In this document: one piece after another, positions 1 through 9,427 of the stretch | Numbering within the stretch: position 1 is the first letter of the stretch | Layout of the letters: every line of letters starts with the position of its first letter | From: Bacteroidaceae bacterium | GTDB lineage: Bacteria > Bacteroidota > Bacteroidia > Bacteroidales > Muribaculaceae | Assembly (NCBI GenBank): GCA_021768245.1 | Contig: JAETNO010000029.1 | Span: forward strand, 1 to 58,102 | Length of the DNA stretch: 58,102 nt | Reading direction: 5' to 3' | Notes under the pieces: generated by a model | What the model saw: the letters and a program-made list of their open reading frames with translations, nothing else | What the model was told of the DNA's origin: nothing | Database searches by the model: none | Program-made: the position numbers and the translations under genes

Positions 1-16
1 GCTTATTGTCATAAAA

Positions 17-54
17 TAGTAACTTTGATGAAACCGATTTCATCAAAGTTACTA
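17..54 (-). terminator. Perfect 17-bp hairpin, terminator of the fdt/nuclease operon
   Basis: TAGTAACTTTGATGAAA at 17-33 is exactly complementary to 38-54 with a CCGA loop. Read on the minus strand the stem is followed by TTTTAT, as in an intrinsic terminator, and it lies 67 nt beyond the stop of the minus-strand nuclease gene. The strand is chosen from the T-run. Confidence 0.7.
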
Positions 55-120
55 CATCTGTTTGCTAATTAACAAATTACAGCAGTTTCACCAACCATTT
101 TTGGCAATTATACCACTTTT

Positions 121-1020
121 TCATTCTTTATATTTCCTTTTCGGACGTAGAGTGCTCCAATAATGGAAGTCACACTGAGATTCCACATCGCGCTCAATGC
201 CGTCAGGGAGCGACGAGAAGAAGTCGTGACCTGTCAGAGCCTCGACAGAATCAATCGTCACGGCACAGGCCTGCATACCTCCCTTTGATTTCCCGTTAGG
301 CATGATGAAGCCTATGCCACGGGCAGGTCTGGCGTATGGCGAGATTATCACTTTAAAAAACTTTTTAGGAACATATACCCGCGAATCCCCGATATACTCA
401 ATCGGTCTCCCGGCTATGACAGGTCCACAGACAATATAAACGGCACTATCAGCCTGAGCCCATTGGCGGCACTTCTCTTCAAGACGTTTCCAACTGCCCG
501 TATTCAGGACTTTTGACTGAGGGCAAATGTTTGTCATATAGAATGTTTCCTCCATAGCCTTACGGCTCCATTTCATGTCTCCGGCAGGAGCCATATGCCC
601 CCGGTCGTAGCCCGAATAACTATAATCCCATGTTTCGGCACACCCCTCGACGTCTGAATCAGCACTGAATTTATTAGTACGGGCGACTTCCCCGTCCGTT
701 TCATCCGAGGTAAGCTCCCATGACACCCAGTTCGAGATATGATACTGCGGATTAAACGACACGTCCATACCCGTATATTTTTTCTCAATCGATTTCAGAG
801 ATGGATTAGTCTTGACCACCATCAAATCACCATAAGATTGAGAATTATTCCCTATACAGATTCCATGGTCGACAGTCGGTTGCTGTCCCCCTTCGAGTCT
901 TTGGCCGAGATAGACGCAGGCAGCTATAAGAAATATCACTATAGCAATCCTGACAACGTTCTTTAATATATCAGTCTTGGCAAAGCGACCTTTTTTATTC
1001 CAGTTCCTTCTCTTAGCCAT
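121..1020 (-). CDS. DNA/RNA non-specific endonuclease (NUC family), membrane-anchored
   Basis: Predicted Mg2+-dependent endonuclease of the Serratia/NucA (beta-beta-alpha metal) family, which degrades DNA and RNA without sequence preference. The family's active-site motif is present as DRGHMAPAGD, and a later Asn (TNICPQ) fits the metal-binding position. One hydrophobic segment near residues 20-40, after a basic N-terminus, suggests a type II membrane anchor or uncleaved signal, so the catalytic domain should lie outside the cytoplasm. The ATG at 1020 (MAKRRNW) is preferred to an upstream TTG at 1035. It starts 11 nt after the aminotransferase stop and is the last gene of a three-gene minus-strand operon. 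Its link to sugar biosynthesis is unclear. Confidence 0.88.
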   Translation of the reverse strand: MAKRRNWNKKGRFAKTDILKNVVRIAIVIFLIAACVYLGQRLEGGQQPTVDHGICIGNNSQSYGDLMVVKTNPSLKSIEKKYTGMDVSFNPQYHISNWVSWELTSDETDGEVARTNKFSADSDVEGCAETWDYSYSGYDRGHMAPAGDMKWSRKAMEETFYMTNICPQSKVLNTGSWKRLEEKCRQWAQADSAVYIVCGPVIAGRPIEYIGDSRVYVPKKFFKVIISPYARPARGIGFIMPNGKSKGGMQACAVTIDSVEALTGHDFFSSLPDGIERDVESQCDFHYWSTLRPKRKYKE

Positions 1021-1031
1021 ATCTATCCTAT

Positions 1032-2165
1032 TCAAAAGTCCAAACGGTTGATAATCCGCCCTATCTCCATAGCGTCAGCGACAGAGGTTCCGGTAGCAAT
1101 CGGCAGGCTCACAAGTTCGTCGGCGATACGTTCTGTCACAGGGAGGTCACCATGGGCCATCCCGCTGTAACATGGCTGCTTATGCGGAGGCACGGCATAA
1201 TGTATCGCAGTCCCTACCCCTTCTCTTTCAAGCATCTCGCGGAAACGGTCACGTTTATAATTTACCACGCGTATAACAAATTGATGCCAGACCTGGTCAT
1301 ATTTTTCATGTGTGATGTAGGGGAGATATATACCTTCACGGTCTATCGTATTCTGATATGCCAAAGCCCTTTCAGTGCGGTCGGAATTTTCCTTAGCCAG
1401 ATATGGCAGCTTCACTCTCAGCATCGCCGCCTGTATCGGGTCAATGCGGCAATTGAATCCACGGTATATATTATGATACTGACGGTCAGAGCCGTAATTG
1501 GCAAGAGTCCTGACTACACGGGCCAATTCACCGTCGAAGGTCACTACAGCTCCTGCATCGCCGAGGGCACCGACATTCTTTGTAGGATAAAAACTTATCG
1601 CGCCGGCATCCCCAAGGGCCCCGGCAAAAGAAGATTCATGAAGTCCACATTGCGACCCATATGCGCCTAAGGCCTGCGCCGAATCCTCAATGATTTTCAG
1701 ACTATAACGCCGGGCAACAGCCACAAGCGTATCATCCCATACGATATTTCCATAGAGGTGTACCGGCATAATAGCTTTTGTGCGCTCAGTCACTGCCGCT
1801 TCGATAAGAGACGTGTCGATGTCAAGTGTTCGCTCGTCTATATCCACAGGGACCGGTACCAGACCGGCATCGCTTATGGCAAGGACAGAGGCAATGAACG
1901 TGTTGGCCGGATAAATGACTTCGTCACCCTCTTTAAAAACTCCAAGCTGTATATAGGCCCTCAGTATCAGGCGCAATGCATCAAGTCCATTGCTTACACC
2001 TATTATATATGGAGCTTTCAACATTTGGGAGAGTTCGGTTTCAAAGGCTTCGACTTCTTCACCTCCTATATAACGGCCACTGCGAATCACCCTCTCAGCA
2101 GCCCGCACAAGTTCGTCGTAGTAAGGCTCATTGACCTTAGCTAAATCAAGGAAGGGATACTTCAT
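1032..2165 (-). CDS. fdtB: DegT/DnrJ/EryC1/StrS sugar aminotransferase (FdtB-like)
   Basis: PLP-dependent transaminase that adds an amino group to a keto-deoxysugar nucleotide. The family fold is clear: GVSNGLDAL near the start, DSAQALGA, and the Schiff-base lysine in SFYPTKN followed by a Gly-rich GALGDAGAV stretch. Length of 377 aa is normal for the family. Its start overlaps the stop of the upstream cupin isomerase gene (ATGA), so the two are translationally coupled. The pairing with a FdtA-like 3,4-ketoisomerase suggests a dTDP-3-amino-3,6-dideoxyhexose for surface polysaccharide or glycoprotein. The symbol rests on this pairing; other 3-aminosugar transaminases (QdtB, VioA type) are possible. 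Confidence 0.85.
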   Translation of the reverse strand: MKYPFLDLAKVNEPYYDELVRAAERVIRSGRYIGGEEVEAFETELSQMLKAPYIIGVSNGLDALRLILRAYIQLGVFKEGDEVIYPANTFIASVLAISDAGLVPVPVDIDERTLDIDTSLIEAAVTERTKAIMPVHLYGNIVWDDTLVAVARRYSLKIIEDSAQALGAYGSQCGLHESSFAGALGDAGAISFYPTKNVGALGDAGAVVTFDGELARVVRTLANYGSDRQYHNIYRGFNCRIDPIQAAMLRVKLPYLAKENSDRTERALAYQNTIDREGIYLPYITHEKYDQVWHQFVIRVVNYKRDRFREMLEREGVGTAIHYAVPPHKQPCYSGMAHGDLPVTERIADELVSLPIATGTSVADAMEIGRIINRLDF

Positions 2166-2584
2166 AGTCTGATGTCACTTTCTATAGCCAGACGCTTGAA
2201 CTCCTCATAATCCCTCACATATTCTTCGGCACTGTAAAGAATGGAGGTCATGACCAGACATACACTCCCGGAAGCGAAATTATCAAGAGTGCGCCAATAA
2301 CCCGGCGGGATATATAAGCCCTCAAACGGACGGTTGAGTGTAAACGTGACCCAGTTAAACCCATCCGAAAGATTGACATTGAAACATCCGTTGACGGCCA
2401 CAAGGAGAGATTTAGCCTCACGGTGGGAATGACCACCCCTCGCCTCTCCTGCAGGCACATCATAAGTCCAGTAGCAACGCGCAATCTCAAAAGGAATCTG
2501 GTCGTTGTCCTGGACGAAAGTGAGGCTCCCGCGGGGATCGTAGATGCGTGGGAGACTTATGATACACGGTTTGTTTGGATTCAT
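2162..2584 (-). CDS. fdtA: WxcM/FdtA-like sugar 3,4-ketoisomerase (cupin)
   Basis: Small cupin of 140 aa resembling dTDP-4-oxo-6-deoxyhexose 3,4-oxoisomerases. The cupin core shows RGGHSHREAKSLLVA, whose two His residues match the catalytic pair of FdtA, followed by the family-typical YIPPGYWRTLDNFASGSVCLV block. It would convert the 4-keto sugar to the 3-keto form used by the adjacent aminotransferase, with which it overlaps by 4 nt. It is the first gene of the operon, about 50 nt downstream of a good Bacteroidota promoter. No acetyltransferase (FdtC) is seen, so later steps must be encoded elsewhere. Confidence 0.85.
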   Translation of the reverse strand: MNPNKPCIISLPRIYDPRGSLTFVQDNDQIPFEIARCYWTYDVPAGEARGGHSHREAKSLLVAVNGCFNVNLSDGFNWVTFTLNRPFEGLYIPPGYWRTLDNFASGSVCLVMTSILYSAEEYVRDYEEFKRLAIESDIRL

Positions 2585-2640
2585 GGTCTGATATATAAAT
2601 ATCCGTCACGACATCAGCAATAATGCAGATACGGATTATG

Positions 2641-2672
2641 CAAAGATATGCAATAAGCATGAAAGGAGCAAA
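2641..2672 (-). promoter_or_regulatory. Promoter of the fdtA-fdtB-nuclease operon
   Basis: On the minus strand TTTG (2672-2669) is separated by exactly 20 nt from TATCTTTG (2648-2641), matching the Bacteroidota -33 TTTG / -7 TAnnTTTG consensus. The transcript should start near 2634, leaving a leader of about 50 nt. Confidence 0.75.
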
Positions 2673-2872
2673 ATAAGGGAGTGATTTCGACAACGCATAT
2701 GTAACATTTCACTCTTTATGTTGTAGAACACATATTTTAGACCGAATAAAATGAAAAATTATTACTATTTTGCGGTCGATTTAAGAAAGCCGTCACTTTC
2801 AGGCTTCTCTTTTATGATTTTCTTCTTACCTAAAACTAATTATCATTACAACCTCTAACACCTTATAATAAT

Positions 2873-5032
2873 ATGAAGGTATACCAGACTAACGAGATCA
2901 AAAACATAGCCTTGCTCGGAAGCAAAGGCTCTGGTAAAACCACACTCGCCGAAGCGATGCTTTACGAGTGTGGAGTTATAAAACGTCGCGGCACAATCGA
3001 AGGAAAAAACACTGTGAGCGACTCATTTCCCGTCGAGAAGGAGTATGGCTACAGCGTGTTCTCGACGGTTTTCTATGCCGAATTCCTAAATAAGAAACTC
3101 AATGTAATCGACTGTCCGGGGGCCGACGACTTTGTCGGCAATGCCATCACGGCTCTCAATGTAACCGATACAGGCGTGATACTCATAAACTCCCAGTATG
3201 GTGTCGAAGTCGGTACACAGAATATATTCCGCACAACCCAGTCGCTCAAAAAGCCTGTTATTTTCGCTTTGAACCAACTCGACGGAGATAAGGCCGATTA
3301 TGAGAACGTGATGGAACAGATGCGCGAACATTTCGGCAATAAAATCGTGGCTATCCAATACCCGCTGCAATGCGGTGCCGGCTTCAACGCCATGATTGAC
3401 GTGCTTCTGATGAAAAAATACTCATGGGGGCCTGAAGGTGGCGCTCCGACTATCGAGGAGATTCCCGCTGAAGAACATGACCGCGCCCTCGAGCTCCATC
3501 AGAAACTCGTGGAGGCAGCAGCTGAAAACGACGAGACACTCATGGATAAGTTCTTTGAGGAAGGCCACCTCACAGAGGACGAAATGCGCGAAGGCATCCG
3601 CAAAGGTCTCGTGGACCGCTCTATCTACCCCGTGTTCTGCGTCAGTGCGGCAAAAGATATGGGCGTACGCCGCATGATGGAATTCCTCGGCAACGTAGTG
3701 CCCTTCGTAGAGGATATGCCTGCTCCCGTCACTACCGACGGTGTGGAAGTGAAGCCTGACAGCAACGGCCCGCTTTCACTCTATTTCTTCAAGACCACAG
3801 TCGAGCCACATATCGGTGAGGTCAGCTATTTCAAAGTGATGTCAGGAACACTTACCCCCGGTGTCGACCTTGAGAATCTGACCCGTGGCTCACGCGAACG
3901 CATCGCTCAGATTTACTGCGTATGCGGCAGCATCAAGACCCAAGTCGATAAACTCTGCGCCGGTGATATCGGAGCTACTGTCAAACTTAAAGATGTCCGC
4001 ACCGGCAACACGCTCGACGCCAAGGACTGCGAATATCGGTTCGACTTTATCCGCTTCCCCGAGCCTAAATACCGCCGTGCAATCCGTCCTGTCACGGAAA
4101 GCGATGCCGAGAAACTCATGGGTATCCTTACACGTATGCATGAGGAGGATCCGACATGGGTAATCGAACAGTCGAAGGAACTTAAACAAGTCATACTCTC
4201 AGGTCAAGGAGAATTCCATCTCCGCACTCTGAAATGGCGTGTTGAGAACAACGATAAACTACCCATTGTCTTTGACGAACCGCGTATCCCCTACCGCGAG
4301 ACAATTACCAAGGCCGCACGTGCCGACTACCGCCATAAAAAGCAGTCGGGAGGCGCAGGCCAGTTCGGAGAAGTGCATCTAATCATCGAACCTTATACCG
4401 AAGGCATGCCTGCACCCGACACATATAAGTTCGGCAATCAGGAATACAAGATGAACGTGCGCGATACTCAGGAGATACCTTTGGCATGGGGTGGGAAACT
4501 CGTCGTACACAACTGTATCGTCGGAGGGGCCATTGACGCCCGCTTCATTCCCGCTATCGTGAAGGGACTGATGGACCGTATGGAACAAGGCCCCCTTACC
4601 GGCAGCTATGCCCGCGATGTAAGAGTCTGCATCTATGACGGCAAGATGCACCCCGTTGACTCCAACGAAATCTCTTTCCGTCTCGCCGGCAGAAATGCCT
4701 TTAGCGAAGCCTTCCGCAATGCCAATCCGAAGGTTCTTGAGCCTGTCTACGACGTTGACGTAATGGTTCCCGGCGATGTTATGGGCGATGTGATGAGCGA
4801 CCTTCAGGGACGCCGCGCCATCATCATGGGCATGTCAAGCGACAACGGTTTTGAAAAGATTTCCGCACGCGTTCCATTGAAAGAAATGTCCTCTTACTCG
4901 ACCGCACTTTCATCAATTACAGGCGGACGCTCCGCTTTCACAATGAAGTTCGCGTCATATGAACTCGTGCCTTCCGACGTTCAGGAAAAACTCCTGAAAG
5001 AATACGCCGAAAAAGCACAGGCCGAAGAATAA
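2873..5032 (+). CDS. fusA2: Elongation factor G paralog (EF-G2-like), altered GTPase site
   Basis: Translation elongation factor G family protein of 719 aa that should bind the ribosome and promote translocation. The G domain, domain II and the C-terminal EF-G domains IV-V are all present at normal length. The nucleotide site is divergent: G1 reads GSKGSGKTT (residues 16-24), G3 reads DCPGADDF (80-87) where canonical EF-G has DTPGH, so the catalytic His is Ala84, and G4 reads NQLD rather than NKxD. Bacteroides thetaiotaomicron has a described EF-G2 that lacks GTPase activity and supports translation in starvation and gut colonization; this gene looks like its counterpart, which is inference. 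It is monocistronic between a divergent operon and a terminator. Confidence 0.9.
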   Translation: MKVYQTNEIKNIALLGSKGSGKTTLAEAMLYECGVIKRRGTIEGKNTVSDSFPVEKEYGYSVFSTVFYAEFLNKKLNVIDCPGADDFVGNAITALNVTDTGVILINSQYGVEVGTQNIFRTTQSLKKPVIFALNQLDGDKADYENVMEQMREHFGNKIVAIQYPLQCGAGFNAMIDVLLMKKYSWGPEGGAPTIEEIPAEEHDRALELHQKLVEAAAENDETLMDKFFEEGHLTEDEMREGIRKGLVDRSIYPVFCVSAAKDMGVRRMMEFLGNVVPFVEDMPAPVTTDGVEVKPDSNGPLSLYFFKTTVEPHIGEVSYFKVMSGTLTPGVDLENLTRGSRERIAQIYCVCGSIKTQVDKLCAGDIGATVKLKDVRTGNTLDAKDCEYRFDFIRFPEPKYRRAIRPVTESDAEKLMGILTRMHEEDPTWVIEQSKELKQVILSGQGEFHLRTLKWRVENNDKLPIVFDEPRIPYRETITKAARADYRHKKQSGGAGQFGEVHLIIEPYTEGMPAPDTYKFGNQEYKMNVRDTQEIPLAWGGKLVVHNCIVGGAIDARFIPAIVKGLMDRMEQGPLTGSYARDVRVCIYDGKMHPVDSNEISFRLAGRNAFSEAFRNANPKVLEPVYDVDVMVPGDVMGDVMSDLQGRRAIIMGMSSDNGFEKISARVPLKEMSSYSTALSSITGGRSAFTMKFASYELVPSDVQEKLLKEYAEKAQAEE

Positions 5033-5056
5033 TAATCAAAATCACACAGATACAGG

Positions 5057-5088
5057 AACGGCTCCGTCTATTGAAAGGCGGAGCCGTT
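5057..5088 (+). terminator. Hairpin after the EF-G paralog
   Basis: AACGGCTCCG (5057-5066) pairs perfectly with CGGAGCCGTT (5079-5088), 25 nt after the stop codon. No long T-run follows, which is common in Bacteroidota. Confidence 0.65.
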
Positions 5089-5145
5089 ATGTTGTCACCG
5101 CCAAATATAATCATTAAAAGAAATCTGCTACCACCCTTTCTAACG

Positions 5146-5195
5146 AAAAATTATCCCTGCCACAGAAACATTAGCTGTAGCAGGGATAAATTTTT
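5146..5195 (-). terminator. Terminator of the SusCD/protease locus (possibly bidirectional)
   Basis: TTATCCCTGC (5151-5160) pairs with GCAGGGATAA (5180-5189). The stem is flanked by A5 on the left (5146-5150) and T5 on the right (5191-5195), so it gives a U-run on either strand and can separate the converging EF-G and protease transcripts. Confidence 0.7.
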
Positions 5196-5239
5196 CATTT
5201 AAATATCATTAAACATCTTTTTAGATGCTGTTTTTTTAA

Positions 5240-6655
5240 TCAACGGGCGATTTTTAATGTCCGACTGACCGCAGGCGTAGTAGCCGTCACGATATAAAGG
5301 CCGGAATTAAGGGATGATAGGTCAAGTTCATTTCCATACCCCGACATTACTTTCATTCCTGCCAAATTATAGACATCAATAGATGCCTCCGTCGATATTC
5401 TGACCACAGACCCTTCATATACGATGGAGAAACCATCCATCTCAATGTCGGATATGGCTGACGAAGAAGCGAGATTAAGATTGAAATTGAGTTTATTTCC
5501 ATCGACAGCTACATCAGTAATTGAGAAAGGAGCTGGAGTGCCATCAAAATAAAGAGGCTTAATCTTATCCCCGGCAAGACCGAGAGAAGTCCGCCCGGCT
5601 GACCCGTCGAGAGTTGCCTTATCAAGCCCATCCATCCCGCGAAGGATATATAGCTCCCGTTTGCTTCCGAGATTACCTTTCGCGGTCGGATCCACCCGAT
5701 ATGCGAGCAAGCCGGAAGAAGGAAGTTCATTGTCCCACCCTTCGGCTTTACGGTATTCCACCATAAAATATTCCTCTTTGGAAGCATCGGGAACAATCTT
5801 AAAGGCGACATCCTCAGGCGAAGACGAATTAAGCGCATTAAGAGTATAAGTTCCGTTAGCGGTCAACTCCTTTACCTCAGGAATCCAATCACCGAAATCA
5901 TGGCCATAAGTGTGGCGGGTATAGGCTGTCATGCCCTGAGCCTTTACCTGATTGTCGCTCATTATGTCCCATTTACCAACTGCTGTGGATGCATCGGACG
6001 TATATAAATCATAGACATTGAGCGTATGTGCCATTTCGTGGCATACGACACCGGTATTGGGTTTAATCGGTCGGCCAAGTTTGAAGCCGTTGGCACTGTC
6101 AAACATTATAAAGAAGTTCTTGACTCTCGCACCCTTGACAGTCACATCTGAGTTAGCCATATCAAGGTTCATGGGCCAAAGCACCCCATTCTTGGAACTC
6201 TTTTCAGACTCGCCCATTATGACAAGAGTCAGATTATCGACGTCTCCGTCATTATTGCAGTCTACCACAGCATCCTCCGGGAGCTTTGAATTTAGAAAAT
6301 CGGCGGCCTCCCTAACTATCCCACGCAGACGGGTGAGAAGGAACATGGTAGCGAAAGGGTCTGATGGAGATTGCGTGCGAAAATCATCACGCGGACGCGA
6401 GGATGTAAAATCTCCGTCGGCAAACACACTTTTCCAGTCAAGGGAACCATATGACATGGTCTTATAGTAAGCACGGACTGAATTCGCGTTTTCCGATTCG
6501 TCGTTAAAAAGCCTTTCATAAAAGGCTCTGTCATTTTGCCAGGTTTCTTCCGTCTGGTCAGAGAAACGCACAAAACAAACCACATTTGCAAGTTCGTCGG
6601 CAAAACATGCCGACGAACTCAACAATAGGGATAATGAGATAAGAAGCTTTCTCAT
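5240..6655 (-). CDS. Secreted M6-family metalloprotease with T9SS sorting domain
   Basis: Zinc protease of the M6 (immune inhibitor A-like) family, 471 aa. A signal peptide ends near residue 19 (SSSACFA-DE). The zinc site is HEMAH near residue 206, followed by TLNVYDLY, where the Asp fits the third zinc ligand of M6 peptidases. The last 70 or so residues (VRISTEASIDVYNLAGMKVMSG and onward, ending RTLKIAR) match a type IX secretion C-terminal sorting domain, so the enzyme should be exported across the outer membrane to the surface or medium. It is the last gene of the minus-strand SusCD locus, 12 nt after a second protein with the same type of C-terminus. Substrate is unknown. Confidence 0.87.
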   Translation of the reverse strand: MRKLLISLSLLLSSSACFADELANVVCFVRFSDQTEETWQNDRAFYERLFNDESENANSVRAYYKTMSYGSLDWKSVFADGDFTSSRPRDDFRTQSPSDPFATMFLLTRLRGIVREAADFLNSKLPEDAVVDCNNDGDVDNLTLVIMGESEKSSKNGVLWPMNLDMANSDVTVKGARVKNFFIMFDSANGFKLGRPIKPNTGVVCHEMAHTLNVYDLYTSDASTAVGKWDIMSDNQVKAQGMTAYTRHTYGHDFGDWIPEVKELTANGTYTLNALNSSSPEDVAFKIVPDASKEEYFMVEYRKAEGWDNELPSSGLLAYRVDPTAKGNLGSKRELYILRGMDGLDKATLDGSAGRTSLGLAGDKIKPLYFDGTPAPFSITDVAVDGNKLNFNLNLASSSAISDIEMDGFSIVYEGSVVRISTEASIDVYNLAGMKVMSGYGNELDLSSLNSGLYIVTATTPAVSRTLKIAR

Positions 6656-6667
6656 ATGATTCTGAAT

Positions 6668-7591
6668 TTATAGCTTAATCTTTACAGTCTCTTCACCGGC
6701 TTTAGCCACATAGATACCGGCAGGAAGATTGCTCAAATCGAGAGTGGAAGCATGAGCGGAGGCTACGAGCTTACCATCGGCGGCATATACCTTCATGTCG
6801 CATACGGCATTTGCCACGAGAGTCTTGCCTGAAAGAACGATTGAAGTCCCATCGGCAATAATGTCCTCAATCGCAGAGTTTCCTTGGGTGTTAGTATAAG
6901 TAAACACGCGGATACCCTGAATCAGGAGAGGAGCAATTGCGGCATTAGTAATTCTTGCAGTAACCTTTTGTCCTATAGGAGAGGCAATAGTCGCTCCTGT
7001 ATTATCGTCTTTAAGATTCTGTATATCTAACCACTTATATTGTTTCTGTTCCTGCGCTGGGAATCCCATTTTCTGTGCCCATAAAGAAGTCCCAATCATA
7101 TGCATATATGACTTCACAGGTGTAATGTCTTTACTCCACAGATTTTCATCAAGCCATTCATTTTGCTTGCAGGAAACATATGGAAGCAAATCATTTTCAC
7201 TTGACATGAAAATATTAAAAGAAGCACAATCTGGGAGAAAAAGGACTATTGAACCGCCATCCTTTGATGTCCAACTATTAGATTTAGGGACAATTATTGC
7301 TCCAATCTTTGCTCCCTCTCCACCAAGTTCTCCAACCACATTATATCCATCAATCGTACCATCGAGTTCAGGTTCGGGGAACTGACCGTCTGCATCCTCA
7401 GCGGTAGTCGACATCAACATGATTTTATATTTGCTACCGAAACCACAGTATTTGTCAAGCTTTTCCTGAGAATCAAACCACAGCCAACCATCTGCATCGC
7501 AATCGGCCGGATCAAAGAAATTGTAGGTCGTCTGAGCGAACGACGGCATCATCGCAGCCATAGCGGCAACTGAAAGCAGAAATTTTTTCAT
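6668..7591 (-). CDS. Secreted protein of unknown function with T9SS sorting domain
   Basis: Not recognised. A signal peptide is evident (MKKFLLSVAAMAAMMPSFAQ), and the C-terminus from about residue 240 (SIVLSGKTLVANAVCDMKVYAADGKLVASA and onward) has the beta-rich layout of a type A T9SS sorting domain ending in TVKIKL. The middle of about 220 aa is rich in aromatic and acidic residues and shows no catalytic motif that I can identify. It sits between susD and the M6 protease in the same orientation, 48 nt after susD, so it may be a surface-exposed binding partner or a protein that works with the importer. It could also be an accessory lipoprotein-like SusE/F analogue, though no lipobox is present. 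Confidence 0.75.
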   Translation of the reverse strand: MKKFLLSVAAMAAMMPSFAQTTYNFFDPADCDADGWLWFDSQEKLDKYCGFGSKYKIMLMSTTAEDADGQFPEPELDGTIDGYNVVGELGGEGAKIGAIIVPKSNSWTSKDGGSIVLFLPDCASFNIFMSSENDLLPYVSCKQNEWLDENLWSKDITPVKSYMHMIGTSLWAQKMGFPAQEQKQYKWLDIQNLKDDNTGATIASPIGQKVTARITNAAIAPLLIQGIRVFTYTNTQGNSAIEDIIADGTSIVLSGKTLVANAVCDMKVYAADGKLVASAHASTLDLSNLPAGIYVAKAGEETVKIKL

Positions 7592-7639
7592 CGTTTTTAG
7601 TTTTAGTGTTTCTTATTGAGTCTATTACGTGAGTTCATC

Positions 7640-9406
7640 TTACATTTCAACCCATTCGGGGTTCTGTTCCACTCCATGGTAACGCACATCTTCCCATGCA
7701 ATGGGGAGATAGTATTGCATATCACGGAAATAGCGCACAATCGAGTTTCGGCCATTGACAATCGGGTTAGTAATCCTGATAGAGCCGTTCGCACGATGGA
7801 CAATCTTCACACCATAGAGCGGATTTGTGGTACCAGTCATCTTTTCACAGGCGACATTGAGACGAAGCAAATCCCAGTAAGTAGTCTTTTCAAAAGCGAG
7901 CTCTACACGGCGTTCATTCATTATATCGTCCCATGTAATAGATTCAAGTTCCGGCATTTTGACACGGCGGCGAATCTGATTCACTTTATCAAGGGCATCA
8001 TCCGGCCGATTCTTCTTGAAATCAATCTCGGCATAGTCCAAAAGCAGTTCAGCATAGCGCCAGAGGATGCAATTTTGCGAACTTGCATAAGTGCCGTCGG
8101 TGTCAATCGACTGGTTTTCATTAAGGAACTTAGCCATATAGTAGCCCGTACGGCTGACAGCGGCGGTCGTAGATTCACCATAAGGTGTCAAATCCTCCCC
8201 GGCCACTTCCTTGCCATCGACTGTGGTGTAATGCAAATCCATCGTGTGTCCATGCCACAAGGCTCCATCGTAGAGCACATTGGCGTAGAACCGGAAATCG
8301 CGGCCTACGTAGGGATTGTTCTTGTCATAACCGGAGTTTAGTTCATCGATGCGCTTACCGTTTGCCATGCGATATTCATCAACATGGTTCTGGGTAGGAT
8401 TATAAGCGGCAATCGTTCCGCCAAACGAAGGAGCCGCAGCCTCACGGTCGAGCTTATGGCCATTAAGTGTATCAAAGTTTCCATCGTCGGCATGCTGCAC
8501 TTCCCAGATTGATTCGATGGAATTTTTTGTCAGAAATATATTGCGATAGCCTTTCACCACATCTTCCTGAGAAGTTCCGGAAATCGGCATTAAATCATAT
8601 ACACCAAGAGCCATAATCCTGTCATATTCTATAGCTGCCTTATCAAGCATATCCATTGAGCGGTCGTCGGGAAAACCGAGATATGGCTTTGACGCATTTT
8701 GGAAATGCTCACCTGCAACCCAAAAATAGGTTTTGGCTTTAAGCATAAGTGCAGTTCCCTGTGTAGGACGGCCGACATTGTCGGAAGTGTTGGTCTTTTC
8801 AAGAAGATTGAAAGCCTGCTCCGCCTCATCAGTGATAAATTTCACCATTTCCTCATAGCTTGCTCGGGGGAATTTCACAGGATTTGTCAACGGATCAAAG
8901 GTGTGGGTTATCAAAAGCGGACCGCCGAAATTGATAAGCAGCTTATAATAGTAATATGCACGGAAAAAGTGAGCCTCACCGAGGAGTCGGTCTTTCATAG
9001 AAGCCGGAAGCCGGTCCTGATTCTCAAGGAGGAGATTTATCGCACGAATCTGGGCATACCAGTTTGACCACTTCTGACGTGAACGGATGGTGATTTGCGA
9101 TTGCACGCTACCAAGGATATCACCATAGTCAGTTGAATACCAATCTCTCTTACCGACAGTCAGCTGGTCGCCGAACCAAGGCTCATACTCAGTGCCAAGG
9201 CCCTTCATAATGGTTGTCACCAAAGTGTTGAAGCCTGAATCCATACCACGGTACATACCGCGCATATACTCATCCACAACAAGCGGATCGCTCCATATCA
9301 CCTCTTCCGACAGTTTATCGTTGGGGGCATCGTCAAACAAATCGTCGCACGACGCAAAAAGAGTCATGGCGATTGCCGGGAGTGCTATATATTTCAGAAA
9401 TTTCAT
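7640..9406 (-). CDS. susD: SusD/RagB-family nutrient-binding lipoprotein
   Basis: Outer-surface lipoprotein that forms the lid on the SusC-type channel next to it. The N-terminus has a lipoprotein signal with lipobox-like FASC-DD at residues 17-22. The SusD fold is shown by the TPR-like blocks RAINLLLENQDRLP and LLGEAHFFRAYYYYKLLINFGGPLLIT, and by the C-terminal CILWRYAELLLDYAEI and MNERRVELAFEKTTYWDLLRL blocks typical of RagB/SusD. Length of 588 aa is normal. It begins 21 nt after susC. The symbol denotes family only; the ligand is unlikely to be starch, because the locus has peptidases and no glycoside hydrolase. Confidence 0.93.
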   Translation of the reverse strand: MKFLKYIALPAIAMTLFASCDDLFDDAPNDKLSEEVIWSDPLVVDEYMRGMYRGMDSGFNTLVTTIMKGLGTEYEPWFGDQLTVGKRDWYSTDYGDILGSVQSQITIRSRQKWSNWYAQIRAINLLLENQDRLPASMKDRLLGEAHFFRAYYYYKLLINFGGPLLITHTFDPLTNPVKFPRASYEEMVKFITDEAEQAFNLLEKTNTSDNVGRPTQGTALMLKAKTYFWVAGEHFQNASKPYLGFPDDRSMDMLDKAAIEYDRIMALGVYDLMPISGTSQEDVVKGYRNIFLTKNSIESIWEVQHADDGNFDTLNGHKLDREAAAPSFGGTIAAYNPTQNHVDEYRMANGKRIDELNSGYDKNNPYVGRDFRFYANVLYDGALWHGHTMDLHYTTVDGKEVAGEDLTPYGESTTAAVSRTGYYMAKFLNENQSIDTDGTYASSQNCILWRYAELLLDYAEIDFKKNRPDDALDKVNQIRRRVKMPELESITWDDIMNERRVELAFEKTTYWDLLRLNVACEKMTGTTNPLYGVKIVHRANGSIRITNPIVNGRNSIVRYFRDMQYYLPIAWEDVRYHGVEQNPEWVEM

Positions 9407-9427
9407 GTGTTTACTGTGTTTTTAAGC

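Noticed and set aside
2755..2872. Promoter for the EF-G paralog at TATTTTG (2766-2772)
   Set aside because: One base short of the -7 consensus and no -33 element at 19-21 nt; left uncalled.
7616..8341. Plus-strand open frame of 241 codons opposite susD
   Set aside because: Lies wholly inside the well-supported susD gene, has no domain or promoter, and its length follows from codon bias of the real gene.
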